64,000 nucleotides of DNA from Mesocentrotus franciscanus (Eukaryota; Echinodermata; Echinoidea; Camarodonta; Strongylocentrotidae), in NCBI GenBank assembly GCA_037976565.1, contig CP137685.1:26910327-26974326 (forward strand). Reading direction: 5' to 3'. The notes beneath the pieces are model-generated. The model was not told where the DNA came from. It worked only from the letters and a program-made list of their open reading frames with translations, and did no database searches. This document shows, piece by piece, positions 47,054-59,846 of the stretch. Position numbers and translations under genes: made by a program. Numbering within the stretch: the first letter of the stretch is position 1; the number at the start of each line of letters is the position of its first letter.

Positions 47054-48560
47054 ATAGTCGTTGTGAACTATACAGCCCAAGTAGCGTCGACTTCAGAGTT
47101 TTCAAACGTCTCGCCATTTCCTTTTGAACAATCGTGGAACTATCCCATCCCTTCTGATAGTCTTTCCTAGTGAAGATGTATTTTAGTGTATTGTGGATTA
47201 GTTTTCTGTTCCTAAAAAATCTTGTCTCCTATTCTAGAGAGAAATTTATTGTAGATTAATATTTTGCACTATATAGTGTATCAGTAACGAACAAAAATCA
47301 ATGCACACACATTCTGCACAATCATATATCGGATAAAGATAAATTGCGGTGTTCCTATCAAGAATGTGACATATTCAAAGATAATCAAGTTTCAAAACAA
47401 ATGCTTTGCCGAATACACAAAAATGTGTACTTGAAATAATAAAATTAAAAAATCCAAATAATCCTTATGAAGTCGAGATTTTTGCTTTCAACAAATATTG
47501 CTTGGCAATTTTACTGCAGTCTGTTCAATCAGTACAATTAACACAATACTTCCACAAATGCAATTCAGATATCAAGTCTTGCGCTACTGATTTAATGCAC
47601 TGTCCACATAAATTTTTTGTCGTATTATGCAGCAGATTATCATCATGGTCACAAATCATTGCAGACAGATAGCCTAGCAGTCCCATCTCTGCTACCATTG
47701 TAATTTTGTTTTATGATTCCAATCGTGTTAAAAGTACTTTAGGGAATCATGATGATAGCCATTTCATTTTAATATATCTGAGAGCTATGAACCGTAAATT
47801 CTCAACCAAACCTAGTTTGTGGAATTATTTCCTTCTTTCATATGGGTTCACGAAAAGTACAACCGCAATTGAACTTTGCATTTTTATTTCTAAAACGCAC
47901 ACATGAATTCCTAGGGCAATGGCGCATTTCTCAAAATGAGAGATTTATTTTCTGCATGATAATAATACAAACGTAATATGGTTGGTTGTAATAGGTGCCA
48001 GCGGAACTTTGGCATATTGTAACAGTGCTTGATATTTTGTTCAATCTACACTTGTATATCTGAACCAAAGCATGACCATCTAATTTCAAAAAGGGCAGAT
48101 TTAAAATCAAATACTTTGTGAAGTCATTCGACTCGTTGCTAGTATCATACATTGACTCTATTCTAGTTTTAAGGGTCATTCAACTTTGGTATTACTTTGT
48201 TTCTTGTAAAGTATAAAGAGGGTCCCTAACATAATTGAGAATGTTGTATATATCATAAGGATGAACTTACCTTTACTTTCATTTTACTAAAACGGAATCT
48301 GATATTAAAGACTTTTACTTGACGATAATTATCTAGTATTGCCCACTCTAAATGCAACAATTATTGTAAAAAAAACTATCAGCTATGATGAATATGTGTT
48401 TTTTTTGTGTGTGAGTGGTATTATCTTTGGGTGCTCAATCAATTTTATCAAGATTTTCAAAATCATTATTTAATATGTGTGATCTATGGTAGATATGAAA
48501 CTCGAAACTCAAGTAACATTGACGTTTGATGGGCATCAGAAATATGCGTGCCATCCGTAC
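47054..48560. other. No gene seen
   Basis: AT-rich; frames of 60-90 codons at 47406-48179 have no known domain. Confidence 0.5.
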
Positions 48561-48795
48561 AGTAAGGATAGAAGGGACACAGAGGAACAGGAGCAGGGAC
48601 GGGGAAAGAGACAGAAACAAGGATATAGAGAGACAAAAAGAAGAATATGGGGAGAGAGATGGGAAGAGACGAGGAAAGAAGGAAGGGTCTATATTCACCC
48701 TCATCATGTAGAGAGAGAGAGAGAGGGAGAGAGAGAAGTAAAGCGAAATGGAGGGAGAGTGAGGGGGAGAGATAGAGAGATGTTGTAGAGAGAGG
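48561..48795. repeat. (GA)n-rich tract
   Basis: GA/GGA-rich, with (GA)n at 48709-48736. Plus-strand Arg/Glu frames are artefacts. Confidence 0.9.
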
Positions 48796-49010
48796 TAGTG
48801 GATGGGGTGATGGCAACTAGAAAAAAGAACAACGCATTCGTGGGAGACTGTGCGATGGCAAGTAGAGTAATTATATCAGTTTATGCGTGACACAATTTGA
48901 TAAGGTTACCGACATTACCTGTAACCATGTTAACCTTGGAGTTAATGAGAAATTTGCAAAGCTGTAAGCCGTGTAAAAGATAAACTACTTTTTATGGTCT
49001 CTATACCCCC
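48796..49010. other. No gene seen
   Basis: Short unique segment with a TAAGGTTACC and GGTTACC-like spacing; nothing called. Confidence 0.4.
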
Positions 49011-49389
49011 CTTCTCTCTCTCTCTCTTTCTCTGTCTCTCTGTCTCTCTGTCTCTCTGTCTTCCTCTGTCTCTCCCTCTGTCTCTCTCGCTCTATCTCTG
49101 TCCCTCTATCCCTTTTGTCTCAATCACCATTCTTGTATTCTCCGGTTTTCTTTAATTCCCTCTACTCCATCCCTCTCCTTTTCTATTTCAGGTTTATCTA
49201 GATATTCCTCACAATATTTCTTGTCTTTATTTATCTTTCTCTCTCTCTCTCTCTCCCTCTCTCTCTCCCTCTACCCTTTCGTCTCAATCATTATTCTTCT
49301 ATTCTCCGGTTTTCTTTTAATTAACTCAACTCCATTCCTCTCCTTTTTATATTTCAGGTTTATCTAAATATTCCGCACAATATTTATTG

Positions 49390-49423
<34 letters not shown>

Positions 49424-49472
49424 ACCTCTCCCTTTCTCTCTCACACACACACAAACACACACACACACACAC
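49011..49472. repeat. Tandem duplication within CT/CA microsatellites
   Basis: GTCTCAATCAxxATTCTTxTATTCTCCGG and, 70 bases on, TATTTCAGGTTTATCTAxATATTCC occur at 49117 and 49281, offset 164. Both copies are followed by CT tracts; 49441-49471 is (CA)n. Confidence 0.9.
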
Positions 49473-49838
49473 TCTCCCTTGTTCTCCCCTTTTCCCTCGT
49501 TATTCTTCATATTATTTCAAAAGATAGGTAATTACTATCTCTAACCATCTCTATTAAACAAAATCTGTAGTAAATAAAGATAAACGCATTAGTAGGCTTT
49601 GTGAGCGAATCTCTTCAATTCCATTGTCCTAACCTACATTGTAGATGGAATTATAATACACTAGGTGGCAAACTTATTTTAATAACGCGGAGGGAAGGAA
49701 TTGCTGATCACAAAAGCTCCAGATTAATCGAAAACAAATTACAAGCATATTTAGCTGATCAATGAAGGTCGAATTTCTTTTCACATGATATAGGTAAACA
49801 TCATAATATATTCATACTATTATCCATACTTAATGTAG
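49473..49838. other. No gene seen
   Basis: AT-rich, no feature. Confidence 0.5.
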
Positions 49839-50105
49839 AGACAAAGTGAAAGGAGGAGGGAGAGAGGGAAGAACGGAGGGAGGGAGGGAAAGGGTGAAGG
49901 GGAGGAGGGAAGAGAAGGGAGAGCGATGGGCATAGGAATATAGATAGAGAGAGGGTGGGAGAGAAGGGATACGGGGTGGATCGGAGAGAGTAGAGAAGGG
50001 AAGATAGGAAGAGAAAGGGGGAATGGGAGGAATAGCCAGAGGGGAAAGGTATAAAATGAGATGAAGGGAGGGGAGTGTGGGATCTAGGAAGGGAGGAAAC
50101 GAGGA
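49839..50105. repeat. Polypurine (GGA/GA)n tract
   Basis: Degenerate GGGA/GGAA/GAGA over about 265 bases. Confidence 0.9.
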
Positions 50106-51162
50106 AGAAAAGTATATGCGTATCGCTCACGATCATTTTTTTCTTCATAAAAAAACTCGGCGTCGCCAAAACAAGGATCTTCAACTTGTCAAAAACATTC
50201 CGATTACCGTATGTTCTAATTACTCTAGCCGGCTTCTCCGCTAATGCTCGTTACGTGTGCGTGTCATGGGTTCTATTGAACGCTAATACCTCTTATGTCT
50301 CTTCCCAGATGGGTGTTTTTCGAAAATTACTAATTTAAGGTGATGCGGATGATTAGCGTCAAGGATGCTCGGTTCGATAGCTGGGAGTCACTCTATAACA
50401 ATTTCCAGTCGCAATTTAGTTGATCGCAAAAGTATGTTTATAGCATATACCAATTAAGCTGTGTATAATTTAGGTTCCCCTAATACATAATAGAAATTAT
50501 CCGATTTCTTTGCTCCGAGTAGATAAATAACTTGATAGCCTATATTAATTATAATAATACCCTGATGATTCTCCGTAAAAGGAATATCATCAAGATCAAA
50601 CAAACACATACAGGAAAATATGTACAGTTAGCAACACAACTAAGTTATTTATACCCATTGTAAATGTAATGTTTTGCTGTTTGTTGTTGTAACTCAAGGA
50701 CGAAAGATGGAATTGTTGAATTGGGGCCTGTCTTGAATATATTTAAATGTAAGCTTTAATTAGTATGTCACATTCTCAAGAAACATAAATCGGGACAAAG
50801 CAACAAGTCCGGACGGTTGAGAAATTGAGAATGTTTAGCATGATTTCTTCTGAACTGTATTCAAAAAGTGAATTGATGTTTTTATACAAAAAGCCATAGC
50901 TTCGGGTGTTACCGTATATATAAACGGGAGATGTGACGTCATTAAGAAACGAAGCAATTGTCATCATATTTCCCCCTTGTGGAGTAGAGGTGTTGAAACA
51001 GAATTAATATTTCATAACACCGTTTCCAACCCTCAGGCCGTTACGCTTTAGTGATTTTCCACAAGGGCACTGGAAGCTCACTTACACACGTATAAGTATT
51101 GGTCTCACTTGAAGTATAGTCACCACACTGCCCATTATGATTGTCATTTTGCACCAATCCCC
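50106..51162. other. No gene seen
   Basis: A tRNA-like word CTCGGTTCGATAGC near 50368 lacks an A box at the right distance. Otherwise AT-rich. Confidence 0.5.
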
Positions 51163-51240
51163 CCTCTCTCTCTCTCTCTCTCTCTCTCCCTCCCTATCTC
51201 CCCTTTCTCTCTGTCTGTCTGTCTGTCTCTCTCTCTCTCA
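51163..51240. repeat. (CT)n and (CTGT)n
   Basis: Pure (CT)n at 51168-51187, then (CTGT)4 and (CT)n. Confidence 0.95.
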
Positions 51241-52299
51241 TGTATGCTCGTCGAATATATGCAGTCAAATTACCTATTGATTTATGTCCATATTTTATTA
51301 TATTTTTTATTTTTTCTCACTAATTCAGTTCGACTGACATCTTATTTTTAAGGCCCACCACACACTTTACGATCCTCCTGCGATCCAATTTTAGAAGAAG
51401 TTGTTAAGAAAAGTTAATAATGGAATGTAAACAAACAACATCGTCCTGATTTAGGTTCTAGATACTGATAATATTACCACCAACCAGACTTTTAGTTCAT
51501 TTAAGCCTCCTTGTCAGAATAAAAGCTGAATCAGAGGTAGTTTTACTGTAACCATGGTAACCAATATCAAAAGTTGTGGTATATATTCCATACACCACTT
51601 CATATTTTTAAAACTTGTTTCCTTTATAAAAGAGACGATCCGATCCGTTGTTTTCATTTGCAACAAATTAGTGAATTTTAAATGTCATCATGCTTGCCGC
51701 ATACAATTGGTGTTTTGCTGTGTCGGGCAAGAGTTAGTATCATCAATATTAAACCAGTGGTATATAATTCATTCTGAACGTATGAATTGGTGGATTGCCG
51801 TATGTTTTTCAGCAGAAGCAGGTGAGCTGGGATGGGCGTGAGGTCTACAACTCTAACCTTTACCCTATTATGATAAAGTTATAACTCGCCTGGTATAGCA
51901 ATACATAGCAATATAGAAATTATCTTCTTTTTTTAATTTCAAAAGTGAAAAATAAATTATAGCTGTTTGAGAGACCGTGAATCGAAGGTCGTTTTAAATA
52001 CAGATAGCTTGCATCTGCTAATTAATATGGCTTTTTTTTCTTTAACAATACGATACGGATATCATTCGGATCTCTGTCAATGGCGGTTTATCATTTAGGC
52101 AATTCGTATAGCAGTAGGGAAGCTGGATTAGAATAAGGAATTTGAATCCTTGGTTGTTTTGTGGTGTTTTGTGTGTCTTCTGTCCTGTGGATCTACAGTT
52201 CTCGTAGACCCTGGTTCGTGTCGGTCCTCAGCCTCGTGAACCTACAGTCAGTTGGAATGTCCCCCATTCATGGGCATGTTCATTAATGTGTGATGTTAG
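51241..52299. other. No gene seen
   Basis: AT-rich. No feature recognised. Confidence 0.5.
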
Positions 52300-52490
52300 T
52301 TTGACGTGAACACGATCGAACATACTCTCAAGAAATCAAGGACAATTCCAATGCTTTACCGTATGACCTATAGAATCGTGTTCCGATTACGTAATAATTA
52401 TATCAGTGTAATGTCCACACACTTCAATAGGTAATACACAAGGCTATTGAAATTGACTGAGATTGATTTTCTGAAAGCCTTTGCGATCGT
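52300..52490 (+). repeat. Dispersed repeat, partner of 21170-21345
   Basis: Same order of shared words as the 21170 copy, including GTTCCGATTACGTAAT and CACAAGGCT. No ORF or terminal repeat found. Confidence 0.6.
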
Positions 52491-53504
52491 ATTCGTACTT
52501 ATGAATACATAATGGTAATAAAATCAGTCCAAATATTGTATTGTCATAAAATATCATGATGTTCATTTGCGCCTTGAGCACATTATGCATGTAGAGTCGG
52601 CGCATTATAATTACTTTATATTATTTGTCCGTGAAATCCGGATCATTCATAACGCACAATTATTAATGTCTCCTTTGGGGGGGGGGCTGTTGTTGGGAAA
52701 TACTAAAAAGAGTGTTTATGCCAGAATGATTGATAGGTCCTACCGAATTAAACAGACTAAATTACTAATTGCGATTTATAGATCAGGGTACGAAGTGCCT
52801 TATAATTATCTAACGCTCATGTCCAAAGCACTCAGTATTATCCAACATCTCAACAGCTCTACACATAATACAGATACATGTCTATGTGTAATATAACAGC
52901 GATCATATGCGTGTTGGTGATTTGTATCGCTGTTATTGACAAAAGACACATCGCACGGCATGCACGAAGCATTACCCACACAATGACATGGCACTCAGCA
53001 TCTATTGATGTTCAATCTTCTATATTTTTGGCCGTGACAAATTATTATCCGTAGGCATATTACACTTGTCGATATCATTTTGGCATTTCAGTGGCATTGT
53101 TAGATTGAGACGGAGTATCATGTACTAGAGTGACTAGAACCGACAAAGGGGATATTTTTAGGATGGAAAACACGTCTCACTTTATTTTCTCCGCCTTCGT
53201 ATTAGTCCGTTGGTTCTTTCTGTTTCTCTCCCTCTTTCACTAGCTCTCTCTACCTTAAAGGGATATTTGAATTCTTGTTTTAAACCGCAAATGCCTTCAA
53301 AATGCATGGTTATTACTCTTATTCTTATTTATCACATTTTTAGAGCCCTTTTAGAACCTAAAATTGCTATGAAGGTAATTTTAGACCCCAAAATGTGTGA
53401 ATTTATATTTAATACGATCATTCCTATTCAGCTTCTTCCTCTCACTCCTTTCCATTAAACTGTACGTTATTCGTGTAGTTGTTTGCTTAATCGCTCTCTT
53501 TCGC
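52491..53504. other. No gene seen
   Basis: AT-rich; G run at 52677-52687. TATATAACAGCGATCATATG and GTATCGCTGTTATTGACA around 52890-52940 face each other as a weak inverted repeat. Confidence 0.5.
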
Positions 53505-53547
53505 TTTCTCTCTCTCCCCCCCATCGTTCTCTTTCTCTCCTCCTCCT

Positions 53548-53580
<33 letters not shown>

Positions 53581-53582
53581 AT
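53505..53582. repeat. (CT)n tract
   Basis: CTCCTCCTCC then pure (CT)n to 53580. Confidence 0.95.
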
Positions 53583-53920
53583 TCCTCTTTCACAGGTGCT
53601 TTCTCGTTTTTGGTATTCAGACCTTTCCAATCCAATATTTCCCCCGTTAACACCGTGGCACGCAAATACGCACGCAGATAAACAACAAGTGAGAAATAAA
53701 CAAACAAACAAAACAAGAACAACTACAATAACAAAAAACAACAACAAACGTGCACACATCCACAGTTCCTTTAATTTCAGCATGATATTTGCCAATGCTG
53801 ATTTACTCAGTAAGAGTTAATTCCAAAAAAGTTTCCTTGCACTAAATGTGATCCATCAGCTCGGTCGTCACACTGTATCTGCATTATTTCGTACATGCAC
53901 ATGCTAAACATCTTGAAGAG
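53583..53920. other. A-rich (CAA)n patch, no gene
   Basis: 53695-53748 is CAAA/CAA-rich; otherwise unremarkable. Confidence 0.6.
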
Positions 53921-54141
53921 AATGAGAGAGAGAGAGAGAGAACCTTTTCACCCAGTATCACGTGTGGTATCCTAACATGCATTCCATGTTATCTGATATT
54001 TTGAAGATGTTTTGCTGAATATTTTTGACCTTTTGAATTCCTCCCGCACGTATTCGAGCGCCCGAGCCTAGATCGGGTGATACTAGCACTCTTGTATGTA
54101 TGTAGAACTAAGTCTCTGCTCACTTAGGGGAGAGAGAAAGG

Positions 54142-54176
<35 letters not shown>

Positions 54177-54342
54177 GCGATTTGAAGGAGATTATTGTGT
54201 ACATGATATGGGGCGCAAGGAACATTAAAACATGCAGATTGATTATATTATGTGAAACATACATGCCAACATGAACAAGGAATAAAGAGAGAAATGTACG
54301 TATATATATATATATATGGAGAGAGAGGGGGAGAGAGAGAAC
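53921..54342. repeat. Scattered (GA)n blocks and (TA)n
   Basis: (GA)n at 53924-53941 and 54147-54175; (TA)n at 54300-54317 followed by GA. Unique sequence between. Confidence 0.9.
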
Positions 54343-55587
54343 GATGGTGAAGGAATTGCTTGCCGGATCCAATTCAGTTTAAAATTGATGAACCAGAAGA
54401 TGAAGTAGTTTCTTAATACACAATGGGCATACTTTTCTTTGGATGGTATCACCTCTCTCCGGGCGCATTTCCCCCTCTCCCGCCTACCAACATTACCCCC
54501 TCACACCTTCCATCTTTCCATCCATCCATACTTGCCGAGTATAGCTTTTTACTTACATGATAATAAGGGTCTTCCAGACCTAAAGAAATGCCGCTCAGCA
54601 GCAATTTACCAAAGAGCTTGCCAAATCCCTATCCCCCTTTCCCTTCCCCCACCTGCCGATATAATATCCCCACCCCATAATCCTCCAAGCGCTCATCTTT
54701 ACCTGCTAAGTCTGCCTTTCTATTAGGGGTCTTTCTGACCTAAATCAAACGCCGGTGTGTATTGAAGTGGAGCGGGAATCTCCTCAAATACACACTAACC
54801 CTCAAGAGGATAATGCATTTTGGTCCAGAAATCGAAATCGAACGCCCCGATCGAAGAATGGTATGTTTGAGGAGAGCGTAATAGTAAATGGACCTTTTCG
54901 ACCGATTTACGGAGCAGGCAGGTGTTGTTTGAGGACCTTCGATGGTATACTGGTAGTAGCTTGTATGAGTAGGGTATGGCAAATGTACGGGCCTGTCTAG
55001 ACAGACACGTTTTCGTCTACTAACCACACTGTCATTCTGTAGACGGAATATTAGATGGAATATCAAACTTATGAACTTTACAATGTTCACCACGGGAACG
55101 AATTGAATACGAGAATATGAGGATACAAGAATGATTCCTCTCTCAAACTACGAAATGGTATAGGAGGACGGTATTTTTGTTTTCCGTAAAGTGTGGGATG
55201 TTTTCCAAAACATGCAAAGAGAGAGAAAGAGGGTTTGGTGTCATAGAGTAAGATAAAGGTAAAATGTCAGTAGAGACACAGGACCTTTGAGTCTAGGTTT
55301 TTTTCATTTTTATATGTCACTACATAGTGCTTATACAATTCTGAGGAGGAATGATAATCATTTTCCGTAAGATCTCAAGCGAAGGAAACGAAGGAAGCGC
55401 TGGATACTTCACCAAAGATTGTCTTTCGTAGAGTTGAGACTTTAATAAGAATTAAAAACCACATTACCGTAACATGTTTGTTTTAAAATTCACCATGTGC
55501 CTAAAAAATACTACCAGGAAAAAGAAATTGCCGTCTGTGTCTAATGATTTTGTCTATGCGCACGCATGAAAGCAGACGACTAAGTTC
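54343..55587. other. No certain gene
   Basis: C-rich to 54720. 54755-55000 has open frames on both strands with moderate GC but no splice-bounded exon or recognised protein. Confidence 0.4.
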
Positions 55588-55737
55588 AGGGCCCTGTTTC
55601 ATAAAACTTGATATCAATAACAAGTTATAAGCTACTGTTATAAGCTACTGAAATCGTGGCATCTGATTGGCTGAGAGCAAATTTGTCATAGAAGTTTAGC
55701 AGTTGTTATAGATAACAAGTTTATGAAACGGACCCCA
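55588..55737. mobile_element. MITE, AGGGCCCTGTTTCATAAAAC ends
   Basis: Left end AGGGCCCTGTTTCATAAAAC, TTGATATCAATAACAAG; right end GATAACAAGTTTATGAAACG GACCCC. The direct word GTTATAAGCTACT occurs twice inside. 150 bp. End sequence links it to 40141 and 59231. Confidence 0.85.
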
Positions 55738-57610
55738 GACCCTCATGCAAGGAATTGTATTGTATGCTTACAGGATTCCGATAGAAACGGATACTTACTT
55801 TACTAGCATAGGTATTGTTATTGTTGTTGTTGTTCATTTTTTCCTTATTCTTCTTCTTAATTCTAATTTGTCACAGTAAAAGGTAAACATGTTATCGCTA
55901 CTATACCCTAGTAGGCCGAGAAAGATACCGAGAAACTCTGCTCACCTTCAACCATAAATATGTTTACAAGCTGGGACTCGTGATTCACCTAGAAATGATA
56001 TGTCATTTCCTTAGGTATCAATCTACATCATACTTATCACAAAAGTCAAACAGATAAACATCTAACCTGCATTTTATTTTTGCAATTACCATTAAGCATG
56101 TTTAGTATGTTTTCCACTTCCTCCGACAACAAACAACGGACATTCGTTTATATTAGCTGTACATGTGGAACGCGAAAAGGCCATCCAAACAACCAACACG
56201 GTATTAATTAGGTCAGTTGATTCGATAAACTATTCCTGTCCAATTATTTCCTAAGACAGCATGATTGTAGTGTACTTAGGAATCGCAAAGAAGGGGATAT
56301 GTATTAACGTATAGGACATTAACCTCACAGGCATGTACATCGGCGTATTACATGACTGACGGCAGTAGACGCTTCTTGATTGGTTAATTGCTACTTATTA
56401 AAATGATACTCGTAAAGTATGGCTTACTTCCCCAATTGGCGGTTATCTAATTATATGATCTCATTACAACGTTGTTTTCAATTTATTCATCAATAAGGTA
56501 TAGGGGAAATCATTTTTAGAATGTATTGTTCTAAAATTGTTGCTTAAAAAGCACACGCGCAGTATTTGACAACATCAAAAGGAATGAATATGAATTTAGG
56601 GATGAATTTAAGGAAATGTAAGTAACACTGAACTGGGCTATCCATATCTTCATAAGTTTATGATTTACCATGTATTATTCGTCTTGTTGATATCTCTGTG
56701 GGCATGAAAGTCAGCAACAAACAAACAATTGTATTCTTTCTGGTATGGAAAATCTCCAAAAGGAATTTCACCCGAAATTTGCTGTGTAAAGGAGTTTAAG
56801 AAAAATCGTGATGAGAAAGAAATAATACGTGGTGCAACCGCAAGCTTTGCTAAAATCTAATCTATCGTCATCATGGAAGCCTTCAAAGTTTACAAGAACG
56901 AGAGAATTGTCAATAGTAGAACATCACAAGGACTAAGATTCGTCATCTAATAAGCCAGCAAGAGGGTTTTTATCATGATTATTAAGGCTAGACTATGATT
57001 GGATTTGCTCTGACCAGATTTTCAATAGTAAATCCCACTTTGACTGTTTGTGATCAAAACAGTATTAAAGTACGCTCTTTAGGGTTTGTCCCATAAAACA
57101 CAACGGAACACTTGTTAATTTAGATCGCCTTTGTTCTCCTCTCTCTCTCCTACGCTTCCCCCAAAAGACAGTTATATCTGGTAGCATTCCAGCCTGTCGC
57201 GTGTAAGATGACGCCTTAACTTCGTCCCCATTCCTTGTTACGCGGGTTTACAGGTGGAACAGGTGGACGTAACTCCATACCCTTGTTTTCTACCCCTTCC
57301 ATCCGACCGGTTCAACAGATACATGTAAGACAGAGGAAAACCCAGGGCTTTGGAAAATGGGAGAGGGCGGAGGCACTATTCCGAAGAAAATAGTACAAGG
57401 GAGACTTGTTGTATTGTGTAATTAAAGTATGCCAATGGGATTTATAAAGGGGTACGGGCTAGCTGTGCCACCCATTCGCCATTTGATAGGGGTGGGGCGC
57501 AGGGCATTAGGAAAGTGAACGGAGTGGAATAAATGCTACCCTGGTCAGATTTTTATATTTTTATACTGAATAAAGCAAGTTACAACTGAAGTAGGCCTAT
57601 GTCAAAAACT
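55738..57610. other. No gene seen
   Basis: Unique-looking AT-rich DNA with (TTG)n at 55820-55833; no feature recognised in nearly 1.9 kb. Confidence 0.5.
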
Positions 57611-57895
57611 AATGTCGTGGTCGAGTGGATACGTCACCGGACTGTAGATCACAAGGTCCGCGGTTCGAATCCCGCCGCGGCACTAATGTCCTTTGGCAAG
57701 ACATTGATCTACATTTGTCACACTCAACCCAGGTGATGTAAATGGGTACCTGGCAGGATTTAATTCCTTAAAATGCTAGAGCGCCGTAATGGCAGCCGTG
57801 CTAAAGCCAGGGTAATAATCGGGAGCGCCAAGAGTGTCAAGTCTGACATATATGAGCGCTTTACAAGAACCCAATATTATTATTATTATTATTAT
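57611..57895 (+). mobile_element. tRNA-Tyr-derived SINE
   Basis: A box TGGTCGAGTGG (57618-57628) and perfect B box GGTTCGAATCC (57662-57672). The anticodon arm reads GGACTGTAGATC followed by AAGGTC, as in tRNA-Tyr with anticodon GTA. The acceptor stem TGTCGTG/CGCGGCA still pairs over seven positions with G-T pairs. A body with AATGGGTACCTGGCAGGATT (57741-57760) follows, then GAGCGCTTTACAAGAACCC and (ATT)n. Intact internal promoter suggests a fairly young copy. Clear target duplications were not found by eye. Confidence 0.9.
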
Positions 57896-58641
57896 AGTGT
57901 GGAAATAAAATTCAAACATTTTCTTCATAATTTGATTGAAGTTTGCATGGTTCGTGAGCACCAAATTGATAATCACATTAATTATCCAATTTCTCGTGAC
58001 AAATTCTTGTGCGCCGTTAAGGTCCCCAGAATTAAATCAAGTATGCATTCTTTGATTAAACCTTGATTTAGGAATAAGATTACACACAAAATACATTTGT
58101 GCTGTTGGATAAGCCCGCCACAAGAATAAGCAGTGAAAATGTAACAAATGGTAACTACAGTTTTGGATGGTCATATGTAGGAAGACAATGAGTAAAGACA
58201 GAGGGGAGGAGGGGGGGGGGGTAGTAGAAAGAAAGTCTGAGAGACAGAGATAAGAGGGAAATGTCATTTTAATAAATCATTGCATCATAATATAGTGTAA
58301 ATTAAATTGAGGTTCAGCCATAGTAAAGGGAAAGAAGTGTTGAGGGGAAAATGTTATGAGAAGAGAGAAATATAGATCGGAGAAAGATAGCAGGGAGTTG
58401 TCTTTGAAATATGAAAGGGGGTTGACTGCTATTTATGAATAAACACACATATGATGATTTTTGAACAAAAGATGGACAAAGTATAAAGAAAACGACATGT
58501 TTTAGCAATTCACGATACCATAATAAAGAGTTGAATCTGTACATAAAATCTAGCACTTTTTATACGCATGCACTTGGAATGTCTTGCAGGAACAACAATT
58601 GCTCAAAATAACGGCAAGGAGACACGAAGTAGCGACTTTTT

Positions 58642-58675
<34 letters not shown>

Positions 58676-59230
58676 CTTTTTTGTATTTCCCCTCCATTTT
58701 TGAGAACCTTTTCTACCCCATAGGGTAATTGATAGCTACCTCGTTGCTGTGATGAGGGACTATAGAAATGACGCTAAAGTGTTCTAAATGGGTTTAAATG
58801 AGTGCCTTTATGACCCAGCATCTATCAACAGGAAATCCCACGTACGGGAATGTAGAATATTCCAAACAGTCCATTTCACAACACGTGTATAATCAAACAC
58901 ACTATTTTCGTTCGAAATATTTGTTTAATCGAATATTTCGAGAAATGGGCATTTAAAGAATGTTGTCGTGTCTTTAAAATGTTTCTTGGATGGTTTATTT
59001 ATTTTATTTGTGTGTGTGTGTTTTTTGTTTTTGTTTTTTGTATAGGCCTAGGTTTTCCTGAGTCCAGATTCATGATATAACAATGCAAATCATGTATTAT
59101 CTACAATAATTTAGCTGGTTTGTCAGTAAATAACAATTGTCTATGAATGCTAATTCTACAAAGCATAAAGCATGAGAAACCACAGTAGTTTATTTCGAAT
59201 ATAAGTTGGAATTAATTCATGGAAGTGTTC
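57896..59230. other. No gene seen
   Basis: AT-rich with a GA/G patch at 58195-58260 and (CT)n at 58644-58672. Confidence 0.55.
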
Positions 59231-59370
59231 AGGGCCCTGTATTATTCACTAATCAGAGTTGCGATTGATTCAAATCGATAAAAACTGTGTACTCAAGAAA
59301 TCAGAGTTGCGATTACTATCAAGTTGCGATTGATTCGAATTAACCGCAAGTTTTAATGAGACGGTGCCCA
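59231..59370. mobile_element. Diverged MITE related to 40141-40273
   Basis: Starts AGGGCCCTGTATTATTCACT, ends GAGACGGTGCCCA. AGAGTTGCGATTGATTCAAA recurs in part at 59305 and 59325. The arms are complementary only in patches, so it is old. Confidence 0.7.
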
Positions 59371-59846
59371 GATCATTAAAAATAAATCATACCCGCATTG
59401 GCCAGAGCCATAATCAAAAAGTTTAGCCAACTCTTGAAAAAGAGGGGGAGGGGGGGGGGTGGTGGAATATGGCGCGTGGTGCTTTCATATGTGCTTTCAC
59501 AAGACCATCAATGCAATATTTTAGTCTGTTACCTTATCGATTTTCTACAATTTTGGGAAAGTTCTAAATTCCCTTTAATAGGTGACTCTGGAACTGTTAG
59601 GGTTAAAATGCCGTCAAATTCTGTGGTTTTACACTTCGGTTAAGCCGCTACATGGATGATTTCCTTTGCCTACGGTGCCATGACAAGGAGCACCATCAAC
59701 CGATTGCATACATTGTCAATTCTTCGACTGAAATGGCGGCGTATACAATGTGAGTCAATAAAAAGGAGCCCATATTCAAGTTTGATTATATCTTCAAAGG
59801 CAAGTAAATTTAGATGCTGCTTGGTGATGTAGATATACAGTAGGCT
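59371..59846. other. No gene seen
   Basis: G run at 59444-59459; otherwise unremarkable. Confidence 0.5.

Noticed and set aside
50340..50395. tRNA-like sequence with GGTTCGATAGC
   Set aside because: B box imperfect and no cloverleaf can be drawn.
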